Positions 15,270 through 24,067 of a stretch of 45,107 nt of DNA are shown here, one piece after another (position 1 is the first letter of the stretch; every line of letters starts with the position of its first letter). Both the position numbers and the translations under genes were made by a program. Source of the DNA: MGBC120314 sp051880495 (GTDB taxonomy: Bacteria > Bacillota > Clostridia > Lachnospirales > Lachnospiraceae); the NCBI GenBank assembly GCA_051880495.1, contig JBJEOB010000110.1, positions 1 to 45,107 of the forward strand, given 5' to 3'. The notes under the pieces are model-generated. The model worked only from the letters and a program-made list of their open reading frames with translations, was not told the origin of the DNA and did not search any database.

Positions 15270-15875
15270 TCAAACCTGCTCTTCAAGAAGCTCGCTAAGT
15301 TTCTGTTGTGTCTTTTCATATCCATCAAAGACGATTCCCTTCATGCCGCACAAAATTGCCGCGTCCACGTTAATCTTGCGGTCATCAATAAAAACAGATT
15401 CTTTGGCGGTAAGGGAATACCTTTCCAGCAGGGCTTCATATATCTCAGGTTCAGGCTTGATTTTCCCAATCTCATAGGAAATCAGACGACCATCCACATC
15501 CTCAAGAAACGTGTAAAGCTTGGAATTAATTTCAAAGGAGCGCTGTCCGAAATTTGAAAGTATGTATACTTTATATCCGCGTTTTTTAAGGCTTAGTATC
15601 CATTCGTGTGAGTAAGCATACACGCCTGTCACATCCCACAGATTATCCCACAGCATGTCAACCTCTCTCTCATACCCTTTGACACGCTGCTTAAACAAAG
15701 CCCTTATCTCTTTATCACCGAGCGGATTACGGTCGCACTCCTCCCACAATCCACTGAATATATTTTTTTCAAAACAATTTATTGCTTCCTTGGAAAATCC
15801 CATCTTTTTCATTCCCTCTGTCGGATGAAAATCCACAAGAACCTTACCAAGGTCAAATATAATATTTTTAATCAT
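15270..15875 (-). CDS. HAD-superfamily hydrolase (YihX-like)
   Basis: A 201-residue HAD subfamily IA phosphatase. Motif I is FDLGKVLVDF, the helical cap follows (NPLGDKEIRALFKQRV), motif II is SNFG, the motif III Lys is in GKIKPEPEIY, and motif IV is FIDDRKINVDAA. The Gly in DLG replaces the usual second Asp, as in YihX-type sugar phosphatases, so a small sugar phosphate is a likely substrate. The start at 15875 has AGGTGG five bases upstream; longer frames would run through the intergenic repeats. Confidence 0.85.
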   Translation of the reverse strand: MIKNIIFDLGKVLVDFHPTEGMKKMGFSKEAINCFEKNIFSGLWEECDRNPLGDKEIRALFKQRVKGYEREVDMLWDNLWDVTGVYAYSHEWILSLKKRGYKVYILSNFGQRSFEINSKLYTFLEDVDGRLISYEIGKIKPEPEIYEALLERYSLTAKESVFIDDRKINVDAAILCGMKGIVFDGYEKTQQKLSELLEEQV

Positions 15876-15933
15876 GCAAACCACCTGATAATCTTCCAAT
15901 CCGCCGCAGTGCGTTCCTCGCGGAGCTTTTTTT

Positions 15934-15972
15934 GTATAATGGGAAATGTCAACAAAATTTCCTGTTATACAA
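15934..15972. repeat. Dispersed palindrome, copy B1
   Basis: GTATAATGGGAAAT ... ATTTCCTGTTATAC. The outer arms GTATAA/TTATAC differ from the GATAG/CTATC of other copies but still pair, a compensatory change. It is directly followed by copy B2. Confidence 0.6.
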
Positions 15973-16010
15973 GATAGAGAAATTGCAGAGCAATTTCCTA
16001 TCAAATAAAA
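15973..16010. repeat. Dispersed palindrome, copy B2
   Basis: GATAGAGAAATTGC, three-base spacer, GCAATTTCCTATC then AAATAAAA. This is the best-formed copy, with one mismatch in 14 pairs. It abuts the purA terminator. Confidence 0.7.
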
Positions 16011-16012
16011 AA

Positions 16013-16044
16013 CCACAGGAACCCGTAAAAACAGCTTCCTGTGG
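16013..16044 (-). terminator. purA terminator
   Basis: On the minus strand CCACAGGAA and TTCCTGTGG form a perfect stem, followed by TTTTTTATTTG. It lies 15 bases beyond the purA stop. Confidence 0.9.
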
Positions 16045-16058
16045 AAATATATTGCTTA

Positions 16059-17333
16059 CTATCTCTTAATAATCTCGTGTCTTCCCGGTCCGTTAGAAAC
16101 CATTGTGATTGGTGCTTCGATTTCCTTCTCGATTCTTTCGATGTATCTGCGGCAGTTCTCAGGAAGGTCTTCGTACTTCTTGATTCCGCGGATGTCACAC
16201 TTCCAGCCCGGCATAACCTCCAATACCGGTTTAGCCTTCTCAAGCTTGTATGTAACAGGGAAATCACGTACAACTTTGCCATCAATTTCATATCCTACAC
16301 AAATCGGAATCTCATCAAGATATCCAAGGACGTCAATAACCGTAAGGGCAACTTCAGTAGTACCCTGCATTCTTACACCGTAGCGTGTAGCCACCGCATC
16401 AAACCAGCCAACTCTTCTAGGTCTTCCGGTTGTTGCACCAAACTCGCCCTTGTCACCGCCACGACGACGTAATTCATCGGCCTCGTCTCCGAATATTTCA
16501 CTTACAAATGCGCCTCCGCCTACTGCTGAAGAATAAGCCTTAACAACGGTTGTTACGTTCTTAATTTCTGCAGCCGGAATACCTGCACCGATTGCACCGT
16601 ATGCAGCAAGCGTTGAAGAAGATGTAACCATCGGATAAATACCGTGGTCAGGATCCTTTAATGCTCCAAGCTGTCCTTCAAGAAGGATATTTTTACCATC
16701 CTTTATTGCCTGATGAAGGAATGCTGATACATCTGCAACATAAGGAGCAACCATGTCTCTGTATGAAAGGAGAAGCTTATATGTCTCGTCTGCATCAATA
16801 AGAGGCTTGTGATATAAATGCTCCAATAAAATATTTTTATATTCAACCACACGGTCAACCTTTTCTCTTAAAGCTGCTTCATCAAAAAGCTCGCTTACCT
16901 GGAAACCGATTTTGGCATACTTATCAGAATAAAAAGGTGCAATACCTGACTTGGTTGAGCCGAAAGCCTTACCTGCAAGTCTTGCTTCCTCATATGTATC
17001 AAAATCCACATGATAAGGCATCATAATCTGCGCCCTGTCTGACACAAGAATCTTAGGCATTGGAACGCCCTGATCCGTCAAAGACTTGATTTCGTTAAAA
17101 AGATATGGAATGTTAAGTGCAACACCATTTCCAATAACGCTTGTTGTATGATTATAAAATACACCTGATGGAAGTAAATGAAGTGCAAATCTGCCGTAGT
17201 CATTAATAATTGTATGACCTGCATTACTTCCTCCCTGGAATCTTACGATAATATCCGACTCTTCTGCCAACATATCAGTGATTTTGCCCTTGCCTTCATC
17301 ACCCCAGTTAGCGCCAACGATTGCTCTAACCAT
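16059..17333 (-). CDS. purA: Adenylosuccinate synthetase
   Basis: A 424-residue enzyme. Motifs include GANWGDEGKGK (GTP P-loop type), GGSNAGHT, the IMP-binding loop around GSTKSGIAPFYSDK and GATTGRPRRVGWFDAV. The family makes adenylosuccinate from IMP and Asp with GTP, the first committed step to AMP. The ATG at 17333 is chosen because GGAGG lies six bases upstream; an ATG 12 bases earlier overlaps that ribosome site. An upstream TGATATACT (extended -10, near 17401-17406) is a possible promoter. Confidence 0.97.
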   Translation of the reverse strand: MVRAIVGANWGDEGKGKITDMLAEESDIIVRFQGGSNAGHTIINDYGRFALHLLPSGVFYNHTTSVIGNGVALNIPYLFNEIKSLTDQGVPMPKILVSDRAQIMMPYHVDFDTYEEARLAGKAFGSTKSGIAPFYSDKYAKIGFQVSELFDEAALREKVDRVVEYKNILLEHLYHKPLIDADETYKLLLSYRDMVAPYVADVSAFLHQAIKDGKNILLEGQLGALKDPDHGIYPMVTSSSTLAAYGAIGAGIPAAEIKNVTTVVKAYSSAVGGGAFVSEIFGDEADELRRRGGDKGEFGATTGRPRRVGWFDAVATRYGVRMQGTTEVALTVIDVLGYLDEIPICVGYEIDGKVVRDFPVTYKLEKAKPVLEVMPGWKCDIRGIKKYEDLPENCRRYIERIEKEIEAPITMVSNGPGRHEIIKR

Positions 17334-17462
17334 AAAGCCCTCCATTCTGTTTTACAAAAAACAAATTAAAATAACAGTTGTCCTTTAACACAACATACAT
17401 AGTATATCATAATTCTAATCATAAGTAAAATCAATAGTATTTATGTCTTGTATAATTTAAAC

Positions 17463-18344
17463 TTATACAAGCATCTCATACAGGCATTTCCCAACATTTG
17501 ACATCGGCACATTCTCATTTACCGCCACACAGATATTTCTCGGAGGAATCGGTTTGTCGAGCTTTAGTTCAAATATTTCACCCGAATCGAGAAACTCTTT
17601 TGCGAAATCACTTACCACACATCCGACGCCAAAATTTTTAAGAACGAACTGCACTATCATGTCGCTTGTAGCGATTTCGAACTCAGGTGTGATTTCAACA
17701 CCGTTTTCCCGTAAAAATGAATCCACGTATGTTCTTGTGCTTGTATTTTCCTCAAGGCATACCATGGGGAGTTTTGCAAGCTCTTTAAGTGACAGTTTAC
17801 TGTTGCGGTATTTTTCATACTGCGCTCCCGCAATAAAAATGTCCGAAATTGTACGCACGGGTTTCATGCTGATTCCCTTCACACCCGGTATAGGAGCACT
17901 CACAACGCCAAAGTCAAGTTTTCCCTCACTAAGATAATTAAGTGTTTCAGGTGTCGGAGCATTCGTTACTGATACCTTGATTCCCGGATACATCTTGTGG
18001 AACTTTTCAAGATGATTGAGCAGGTAATATCTTAATGTCATATCACTTGCACCAATGCGCACTTCACCATTGTCCATATCTATCATATGCCTTATCTTAT
18101 CTTCACCCAGACGGATATACTCATAACCCTGTTTAACATATGAATAAAGCACCTCACCTTCGGCTGTAAAAGAAACACCCCGCGAACGTCTCACAAAAAG
18201 ATTAGTCCCAAGCGAATTTTCAAGTTGTTTTACTGCCTGGCTTACTGCGGGCTGGGAAATGCATAAAAGCTTTGCCGCCCCGGAAATACTGCCCGTCTTT
18301 CCAACACAATAAAATATTTTATAATACTCCAGATTAATATCCAT
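17463..18344 (-). CDS. LysR-family transcriptional regulator
   Basis: A 293-residue LysR protein: winged HTH in the first 60 residues (YYKIFYCVGKTGSISGAAKL, ISQPAVSQAVKQLE, LFVRRSRGVSFTAEGE) and a two-lobed effector domain (~90-293; VRIGASDMTLRYYLLNHLEK, LDFGVVSAPIP). It lies four bases after a PHP phosphatase gene and reads in the same direction, unlike the divergent arrangement usual for LysR regulators. Its target and inducer are unknown. Confidence 0.93.
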   Translation of the reverse strand: MDINLEYYKIFYCVGKTGSISGAAKLLCISQPAVSQAVKQLENSLGTNLFVRRSRGVSFTAEGEVLYSYVKQGYEYIRLGEDKIRHMIDMDNGEVRIGASDMTLRYYLLNHLEKFHKMYPGIKVSVTNAPTPETLNYLSEGKLDFGVVSAPIPGVKGISMKPVRTISDIFIAGAQYEKYRNSKLSLKELAKLPMVCLEENTSTRTYVDSFLRENGVEITPEFEIATSDMIVQFVLKNFGVGCVVSDFAKEFLDSGEIFELKLDKPIPPRNICVAVNENVPMSNVGKCLYEMLV

Positions 18345-18348
18345 AAGC

Positions 18349-19086
18349 TTATCTCTTATCCCTGCTTACTCTTAAAAATTTTTTAAGCAATTCAATATCA
18401 CTGTTTGCAATAAGTTTCTTTGGGAAACCTGTTTCTTCCACCAAAGGATATATCATTTCAAAATTTCCGATATCACCCTTTACGTGTGCATCACTTCCAA
18501 ATATTACCGGCACTTCATACTGTTTGCAAAGCTCTAGTATCGTAATGTCATTTTCTCTCGTATTCTTACGCGGTCCTGTCGGTTTTAAAGAATTATTGTT
18601 TATCTCAAGCAGAGTATTTGTTTCTTTAGCCGTCTTTACAAGAACCTCATAGTCAACAGGATATCTTCCGTCGTCCGGGTGCCCGATAATATTAATATAC
18701 GGATTTTTCATTGCATTGACATATGCAGCCGTATTTTCCTCTGCCGTACCTGACTTTATGCATGGGATATGCATACTTGCAATAACCACATCCAGCCTTT
18801 TTAATATCCACTCCGGAAGATCTATTTTACCGTCATAATCTACGATATTAGCCTCACAGCCAAGAAGCAGCTCAAGCTTTTTTCTCTTTCTTGGCACTAC
18901 CGAAAGATTCTGGAAATAAAACTCATGACACGTTCCGGGCATAGCCGGTGCATGTTCCGTTATTCCAATATGTGTCATGCCTTTTTTGGCGGCTTCCTTT
19001 ACCATCTCATCTATTGTATTATACGCATGTCCACTTGCCAGTGTATGCATGTGAAGATCTATTTTAAATTCCGGCTTGTCGCTCAT
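18349..19086 (-). CDS. PHP-domain phosphatase (YcdX-like)
   Basis: A 245-residue PHP hydrolase. Metal-binding motifs occur in order: DLHMHT, ITEHAP, LLGCEANI, ASMHIP, GHPDDGR, EINNNS and GSDAH. This set matches the trinuclear-metal YcdX-type phosphatases rather than histidinol phosphatase or polymerase domains. Substrate is not known. The start has GGAGG eight bases upstream; it is the first gene of a PHP-LysR transcript. Confidence 0.87.
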   Translation of the reverse strand: MSDKPEFKIDLHMHTLASGHAYNTIDEMVKEAAKKGMTHIGITEHAPAMPGTCHEFYFQNLSVVPRKRKKLELLLGCEANIVDYDGKIDLPEWILKRLDVVIASMHIPCIKSGTAEENTAAYVNAMKNPYINIIGHPDDGRYPVDYEVLVKTAKETNTLLEINNNSLKPTGPRKNTRENDITILELCKQYEVPVIFGSDAHVKGDIGNFEMIYPLVEETGFPKKLIANSDIELLKKFLRVSRDKR

Positions 19087-19124
19087 TATTAACGCCTCCT
19101 GTATCAGATTTCAACATTAAATTA

Positions 19125-19153
19125 ATTGTATCAATTATATAGCAGAAATGCAA
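19125..19153 (-). promoter_or_regulatory. Promoter of the PHP-LysR operon
   Basis: On the minus strand TTGCAT, 17 bases, TACAAT. The spacer contains AATTG-TAT-CAATT-like dyad symmetry, which might be an operator. Confidence 0.55.
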
Positions 19154-19209
19154 TCACACAAATTTTCAAAAATGCATACGATATATGGAAAATATTTGGG
19201 AGAATATTT

Positions 19210-20214
19210 ATGAAAAAAAGAATACTTTTAACCACATTATTTCTTGTAGTTCTATGCTTTTGCTGTGCCTGCGGCAGTAAAAAAACTGTCGATGAAACTG
19301 CACCGGCAAAAGTAACATTAAACGAAGTCGCGCACTCCATTTTCTATGCGCCTCAATACGTTGCCATCGAAGAGGGTTATTTTAGCGATGAAGGAATTGA
19401 ATTAAATCTTGTCACCGGCTTCGGTGCTGATAAAGTCATGACAGCCCTTGTTTCAGACGAAGCACAGATAGGTTTTATGGGCTCTGAGGCGTCAGTCTAC
19501 GTTTACCTTGAAGGCTCAAAAGATTACGCCGTTAACTTTGCACAGCTTACACAGCGTGCAGGAAATTTCCTTGTTTCAAGAGAACCGATTAATGATTTCA
19601 AATGGTCAGACATCAAAGGCAGAACTGTACTTGCCGGTCGTGCCGGAGGTATGCCGCAGATGGTATTCGAATATGTTTTAAAGAAAAATAATATTGACCC
19701 CAAAAATGACCTTAACATGATTCAAAATATCGATTTCGGTCTTACAGCCGGTGCTTTCAGTGGCGGTCAGGGCGAAATGACCATAGAATTTGAACCCCAT
19801 GCAACCAACCTTGAGCTTATTGGTGACGGATACGTTGTCGCTTCACTTGGTGTTGACAGCGGTTATGTACCGTACACCGCATACTGTGCAAAACAAAGCT
19901 ATATAAAAGACAATCCTGAAATCATCCAGAGTTTTACCAATGCCATACAGAAGGGTCTTAACTACGTAAACAGCCACACGGCAGACGAGATAGCCAAAGT
20001 TATTGCACCACAGTTTCCTGAAACCGACGTCAAAACCATTTCTATTATTGTAGACCGCTACAAAGAACAGGATACCTGGAAAAACGATACAATTTTTAGC
20101 AAAGAAAGTTTCGAGCTTCTGTGTGACATTTTAGAGTCAGCCGGTCAGCTTGACGGTAATGTACCTTACGAGGATATTATTACAACAGTTTACTCTGAAA
20201 AAGCAGCAAAATAA
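19210..20214 (+). CDS. ABC substrate-binding lipoprotein, NMT1/SsuA/ThiY-like
   Basis: A 334-residue protein. A signal peptide (MKKRILLTTLFLVVLCFCCA) ends at a lipidation Cys in CCACGSKK. The mature part begins with the family hallmark VAHSIFYAPQYVAIEEGYF, typical of binding proteins for nitrate, sulfonates, or thiamin/riboflavin precursors. ALVSDEAQIGFMGSEASVY is the second hallmark. The start at 19210 has GGGAG seven bases upstream. No permease or ATPase lies beside it and a terminator follows directly, so it is an orphan that must work with a transporter encoded elsewhere. The ligand cannot be told. Confidence 0.88.
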   Translation: MKKRILLTTLFLVVLCFCCACGSKKTVDETAPAKVTLNEVAHSIFYAPQYVAIEEGYFSDEGIELNLVTGFGADKVMTALVSDEAQIGFMGSEASVYVYLEGSKDYAVNFAQLTQRAGNFLVSREPINDFKWSDIKGRTVLAGRAGGMPQMVFEYVLKKNNIDPKNDLNMIQNIDFGLTAGAFSGGQGEMTIEFEPHATNLELIGDGYVVASLGVDSGYVPYTAYCAKQSYIKDNPEIIQSFTNAIQKGLNYVNSHTADEIAKVIAPQFPETDVKTISIIVDRYKEQDTWKNDTIFSKESFELLCDILESAGQLDGNVPYEDIITTVYSEKAAK

Positions 20215-20238
20215 CAGTTCAAAACTCCCCTCAGACAA

Positions 20239-20277
20239 AAAGCGGGAAATCATACAATACAGTATTTTTCCCGCTTA
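20239..20277. terminator. Bidirectional terminator
   Basis: AAGCGGGAAA and TTTCCCGCTT arms are followed by AACTTTT on the plus strand and TTTTTGTC on the minus strand. It separates the convergent binding-protein and MBOAT genes. Confidence 0.85.
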
Positions 20278-20297
20278 ACTTTTACATAAATATTAAA

Positions 20298-21677
20298 TTA
20301 AAATCTAAAATACAGGAACGGACTGAATCCGCTTCCCACCATATAACAGATTGCAATTACAAACACGGCAATTGCAAAAATGTTATATACAGTATTACCA
20401 ATTACCGAAGAATCCTTTATTCCGCTAAGTTTCTTATGTGGCACACTAAAGAAGATTCCGGCAGCAATGCAGAACCAGTACTGACCGTTCATGATAAGAT
20501 TAAAGTTGGCAACATCATTTCCTGACGGAATAAACATATACTTAATGTAATCTAATGCGGCCGTAAGGTTCTCTGCCCTGAAAAACACCCAGCCAATCAG
20601 GATAATTATCAGTGCATAAATGTGCTGAAGCACTGCAGGCATTTTTTCAAGCACCTTGTCAAATCCAAGCCTCTCAATAATCAGGAATACTACATAAAAC
20701 AGACCCCATACAATAAAATTGTAGCTGGCTCCATGCCACAAACCCGTAAGGAAGAATACAATCGTAAGATTTATGTACGTTCTTACTTTACCCTTCCGGC
20801 TTCCGCCAAGCGGAATATATACATAATCCCTGAACCATGAGCTGAGTGAAATATGCCATCTTCGCCAGAATTCCTTTATTGACTTTGAAATATACGGATA
20901 ATTAAAATTCTCCAGGAAATCAAATCCGAACACTTTTCCAAGACCTATTGCCATATCTGAATATCCGCTGAAGTCGAAGAATATCTGAAGCGAATAGGCA
21001 ATAATTCCTATCCAGTGTCCCAAGATTGAAGGATAATTTCCGGCAAATACTGCATCTGCAAGTGTCGACAGCTGGTCTGCAATAAGAATTTTCTTTGCAA
21101 AACCAATTGTAAATCTTAAAAAGCCTTCATAAATTTTATTCCAGTCAGTCTTACGCTCAGTTATCTGCTCATTTACATCAATATAACGAACAATCGGTCC
21201 TGCAATAAGCTGCGGAAACAATGAAATATAAAGCGCAAGATTAATTATATTTTTCTGAGCCTTCACATTATGCCAGTATACATCAATAACATATGACATA
21301 ATCTGGAATGTAAAGAATGAGATACCAATCGGCAGCACAATCGGTGCAATATCAATCGATGTTTTCGCAACACTGTTTATAATATCTACCGTGAAATTCA
21401 GATATTTGAACACAAACAGCATTCCAAGATTATATACTATCGAAATCACAAGAAAAAACTTAGCGCCCTTTTCAAACCGTTCAATCAACAGACCAAGAAA
21501 ATAATTGACTGTAATTGAAAGCAGCATAAGAAATACATTTTTAGGTTCTCCCCATGCGTAAAATACAAGCGAAGCAATCAGTAAAACAATATTTCTTAAT
21601 TTCCTGTCAATAAGAAAGTATACAAGCAATAATATCGGTAAAAATGCAAATAAGAATATTGCTGATGAAAAAACCAT
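20298..21677 (-). CDS. MBOAT O-acyltransferase, AlgI/DltB-like
   Basis: A 459-residue membrane-bound O-acyltransferase with about ten helices. Family landmarks are LFPQLIAGPIVRY, FSGYSDMAIGLGKVFGF, EFWRRWHISLSSWFRDYVYIPLGG (seen in two parts) and GLWHGASYNF, whose His is the catalytic residue. It should move acetyl groups across the membrane to an AlgX-like transferase. Its ATG overlaps the previous gene's stop (TAATG), coupling it to the AlgX-like protein. The target is probably a cell-surface polysaccharide. Confidence 0.92.
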   Translation of the reverse strand: MVFSSAIFLFAFLPILLLVYFLIDRKLRNIVLLIASLVFYAWGEPKNVFLMLLSITVNYFLGLLIERFEKGAKFFLVISIVYNLGMLFVFKYLNFTVDIINSVAKTSIDIAPIVLPIGISFFTFQIMSYVIDVYWHNVKAQKNIINLALYISLFPQLIAGPIVRYIDVNEQITERKTDWNKIYEGFLRFTIGFAKKILIADQLSTLADAVFAGNYPSILGHWIGIIAYSLQIFFDFSGYSDMAIGLGKVFGFDFLENFNYPYISKSIKEFWRRWHISLSSWFRDYVYIPLGGSRKGKVRTYINLTIVFFLTGLWHGASYNFIVWGLFYVVFLIIERLGFDKVLEKMPAVLQHIYALIIILIGWVFFRAENLTAALDYIKYMFIPSGNDVANFNLIMNGQYWFCIAAGIFFSVPHKKLSGIKDSSVIGNTVYNIFAIAVFVIAICYMVGSGFSPFLYFRF

Positions 21678-23731
21678 TACCTTACCCCTCCTATATACCT
21701 TAACTGCAACGCCAGATTCCTGTCATCCGGACTCATTTTACTCTCCTTCGGGTTAAAATACTTACTGCATTTTATTTCTACATCAAATATTTTTTCAAAC
21801 TCTTTTAATTCCTCTTTATCAATTATAATTGTGTCAATTCCTTCTATCGTGTAATCCTTCTCACTGAGCCTTTTCCCGTTAACAAAAACTGTCACGTGAA
21901 CTGAATTTTTGTCATTTAAAAACAAAAGGTATGGTACCTGAATTTCCAGTTCCAGTCCTTTTTCCATAATATCCTCTGACTCAATGATTACATGGGCATC
22001 AGGCTCACACCATGCGAATTCGTTCTCTCTGTCATACACACCGATGAGCGAATCCGTCTTCCATGCTTCATCTGAATTACCGTCAAAACATTTTGCATAA
22101 TTACCGCTCTCAGGTTCCAAAACCTCACGGTCTTTGTCAGCCTCACGATTCTTTCCCATATACATAAGCTGAAGTGAAAGATTCCTGTTATCCTCACTCA
22201 TGCCGCTTTCTTTCGGGTTATAGTATTTACTACAGTATATTTCAACGCAGTAAACATCACCGTCTGCATTAAGTTTGCTCTTATCAATATAAACTGAGCC
22301 CGTCCATTCCTCTGAATAATCTGATTCATGCATCTTTTTGCCGTTAACAAAAACTTCTACATTCAACGGAGCATTGTCACTTTCAAACAACAATTCCGGC
22401 ACCATAAATTCTATTTCAAGTCCGTCTTCAGTGATTTCCTCATTTCTCACAGTTACCTGGAAATATGGCATTGTCCATGCGAACCAGTCTTCAGGCCCAT
22501 ATACTCCCTTTACGGCACCAAGCTGCCACGGTTCGTCAGAAGAAGTATCAAAGTTTCTTGGATAATCTGCAACATATGGCATTGGCTCATAAGTATCAAG
22601 AAAACTGTTTAAGTATTCCAAAAATCCATTGGCACGATACATTATTTCAGCCTCAGTAGTCTCAATCACGATTGCATCTACATTATTAAGATAATTTGTT
22701 ATATCAAAGGTGTCCCATGATTCAATCTTTATCTGATTTTCAGTTAAATCCGTAATATAACTTGCCCTGTTTATGTAGTAAATATCTTCATATGGATAAA
22801 CCATTGAAATATCATGTCTTAATCCTTCCGAAAATGACGTACCCTGAACCAGAAAACGGATTTTATCATATTCCTCTGTATATTCTCTTTCCTCTGTATA
22901 TTCATAAAAATCAATGTTCTTTATCTTATTCCATACATTAAGAAGCTTATAGACATCATCATCTCGCCAGTACGGCGTAGAACTTTGATTTACATTTCCA
23001 AGAATAATATTTCTGTAATTCTTACCCGTAAGGGCGGCAAGATCACTTATAACCTGTACACTTGCCTTCTGCTCAAATGTTCTTGACCAGTGAATTCCTG
23101 TTGTATAAAAGGCAGGATATTCAAGGCTGTCCTTCATTTCCCTGCATATAAGATATGGCACATCCGTCTTCGCAATCTTTTCAGCCAGATATTCGACAGG
23201 CCTTACCATATCATCAGGCGAAATATCCGTATACTTCTTTGAAATGTTAGTCTTATTAAAATATGCCTTACTTGGTGTAACAAACAGATATAATGTTTTG
23301 CCACACTTTTGAAGCTTTTCATTTACAGAAACCAGCTTGTCCACATAATCATCAAGTAATTCCTGATTCTGTGAATCGTTTAAATTCTCTGCACCATTAA
23401 TACCAAGTTCGGAATTTATATAATTCCATTCAAAAACATCATGGTTATATCCGACAGGACGGTTACCAAGATAGAAAAGATTAAATCTTATGCTTGAATA
23501 TGTTCTTGTAAATACACCTCTTAATTTTAGATTCTGCTCAAACCACGCAGAATAATTACTCTGAAATTCTCCTGTAAAAAAAGTTTCCGGTTTAAACTGT
23601 GGTTTCTCCACATTTTCCGTATATCCATCCAGAGTAACATCACAGTTGTACTTGGTGTTTGCAGAAACAATACCGAGTACAAGCGGAAGATATATAATTG
23701 CTATGACAATTGCCACAAAAGTTTTTTTCAT
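21677..23731 (-). CDS. AlgX/AlgJ-like (DHHW) acetyltransferase partner with duplicated C-terminal module
   Basis: A 684-residue extracytoplasmic protein. An N-terminal signal/anchor (TFVAIVIAIIYLPLVLGIVSA) precedes an SGNH-like AlgX/DHHW domain (~45-390), including LYLFVTPSKAYFNK, GIHWSRTFEQKA (the Asp/His-type HW motif) and LVQGTSFSEGL (catalytic Ser block). After it come two tandem ~120-residue modules (~415-535 and ~563-684), each running from GVYGPEDWFAW or GVYDRENEFAW to a CSKYYNPKES-type end. These modules are probably beta-sandwich carbohydrate-binding domains. It works with the overlapping MBOAT gene. Confidence 0.85.
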   Translation of the reverse strand: MKKTFVAIVIAIIYLPLVLGIVSANTKYNCDVTLDGYTENVEKPQFKPETFFTGEFQSNYSAWFEQNLKLRGVFTRTYSSIRFNLFYLGNRPVGYNHDVFEWNYINSELGINGAENLNDSQNQELLDDYVDKLVSVNEKLQKCGKTLYLFVTPSKAYFNKTNISKKYTDISPDDMVRPVEYLAEKIAKTDVPYLICREMKDSLEYPAFYTTGIHWSRTFEQKASVQVISDLAALTGKNYRNIILGNVNQSSTPYWRDDDVYKLLNVWNKIKNIDFYEYTEEREYTEEYDKIRFLVQGTSFSEGLRHDISMVYPYEDIYYINRASYITDLTENQIKIESWDTFDITNYLNNVDAIVIETTEAEIMYRANGFLEYLNSFLDTYEPMPYVADYPRNFDTSSDEPWQLGAVKGVYGPEDWFAWTMPYFQVTVRNEEITEDGLEIEFMVPELLFESDNAPLNVEVFVNGKKMHESDYSEEWTGSVYIDKSKLNADGDVYCVEIYCSKYYNPKESGMSEDNRNLSLQLMYMGKNREADKDREVLEPESGNYAKCFDGNSDEAWKTDSLIGVYDRENEFAWCEPDAHVIIESEDIMEKGLELEIQVPYLLFLNDKNSVHVTVFVNGKRLSEKDYTIEGIDTIIIDKEELKEFEKIFDVEIKCSKYFNPKESKMSPDDRNLALQLRYIGGVR

Positions 23732-23765
23732 AGAATAACCCCTTTTAAAAATTCATAACAGTATT

Positions 23766-23794
23766 ATTTTACCATATAGACTTTTTAGCCGCAA
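23766..23794 (-). promoter_or_regulatory. Possible promoter for the acetylation pair
   Basis: On the minus strand TTGCGG, 17 bases, TAAAAT, about 35 bases ahead of the AlgX-like start. Confidence 0.5.
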
Positions 23795-23802
23795 TATATC
23801 CG

Positions 23803-24042
23803 TTACCACCCAATATGGTTGTAATGGCTGTATCCCTCTAATTTCTTACCGTACTCTTCAATCTTTATCCGCAGCTTATCCTGTTCCTTTAAAGACAGTT
23901 CGCCCTGCTCACTCTTTTCCTTAAACAGACGCAAAACCTCTTTGTATGCCTTATGTGCCTCATCCTTATAATTATTCTCAAGGTTATTCTGCAACAGAGC
24001 AAACTGTTCATCAAGCTCTGTCCTTTTCTTCTTCCAGAACAT
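23803..24042 (-). CDS. Small coiled-coil protein, unknown function
   Basis: A 79-residue, highly charged helical protein starting MFWKKKRTELDEQF, chosen because GGGAG lies eight bases upstream. Heptad-like spacing through NNLENNYKDEAHKAYKEV and KLRIKIEEYGKKLEGY suggests a coiled coil. It follows rsmH by 25 bases and is the last gene of the tyrS-rsmH transcript. No family recognised. Confidence 0.7.
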   Translation of the reverse strand: MFWKKKRTELDEQFALLQNNLENNYKDEAHKAYKEVLRLFKEKSEQGELSLKEQDKLRIKIEEYGKKLEGYSHYNHIGW

Positions 24043-24067
24043 AAAATTGTCTCCCATAAACAAATTA

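Noticed and set aside
15890..15932. Plus-strand terminator-like sequence (TCCGC...GCGGA then TTTTTTT)
   Set aside because: No plus-strand gene precedes it and the stem is only five pairs. It lies in the HAD gene leader and may be chance.
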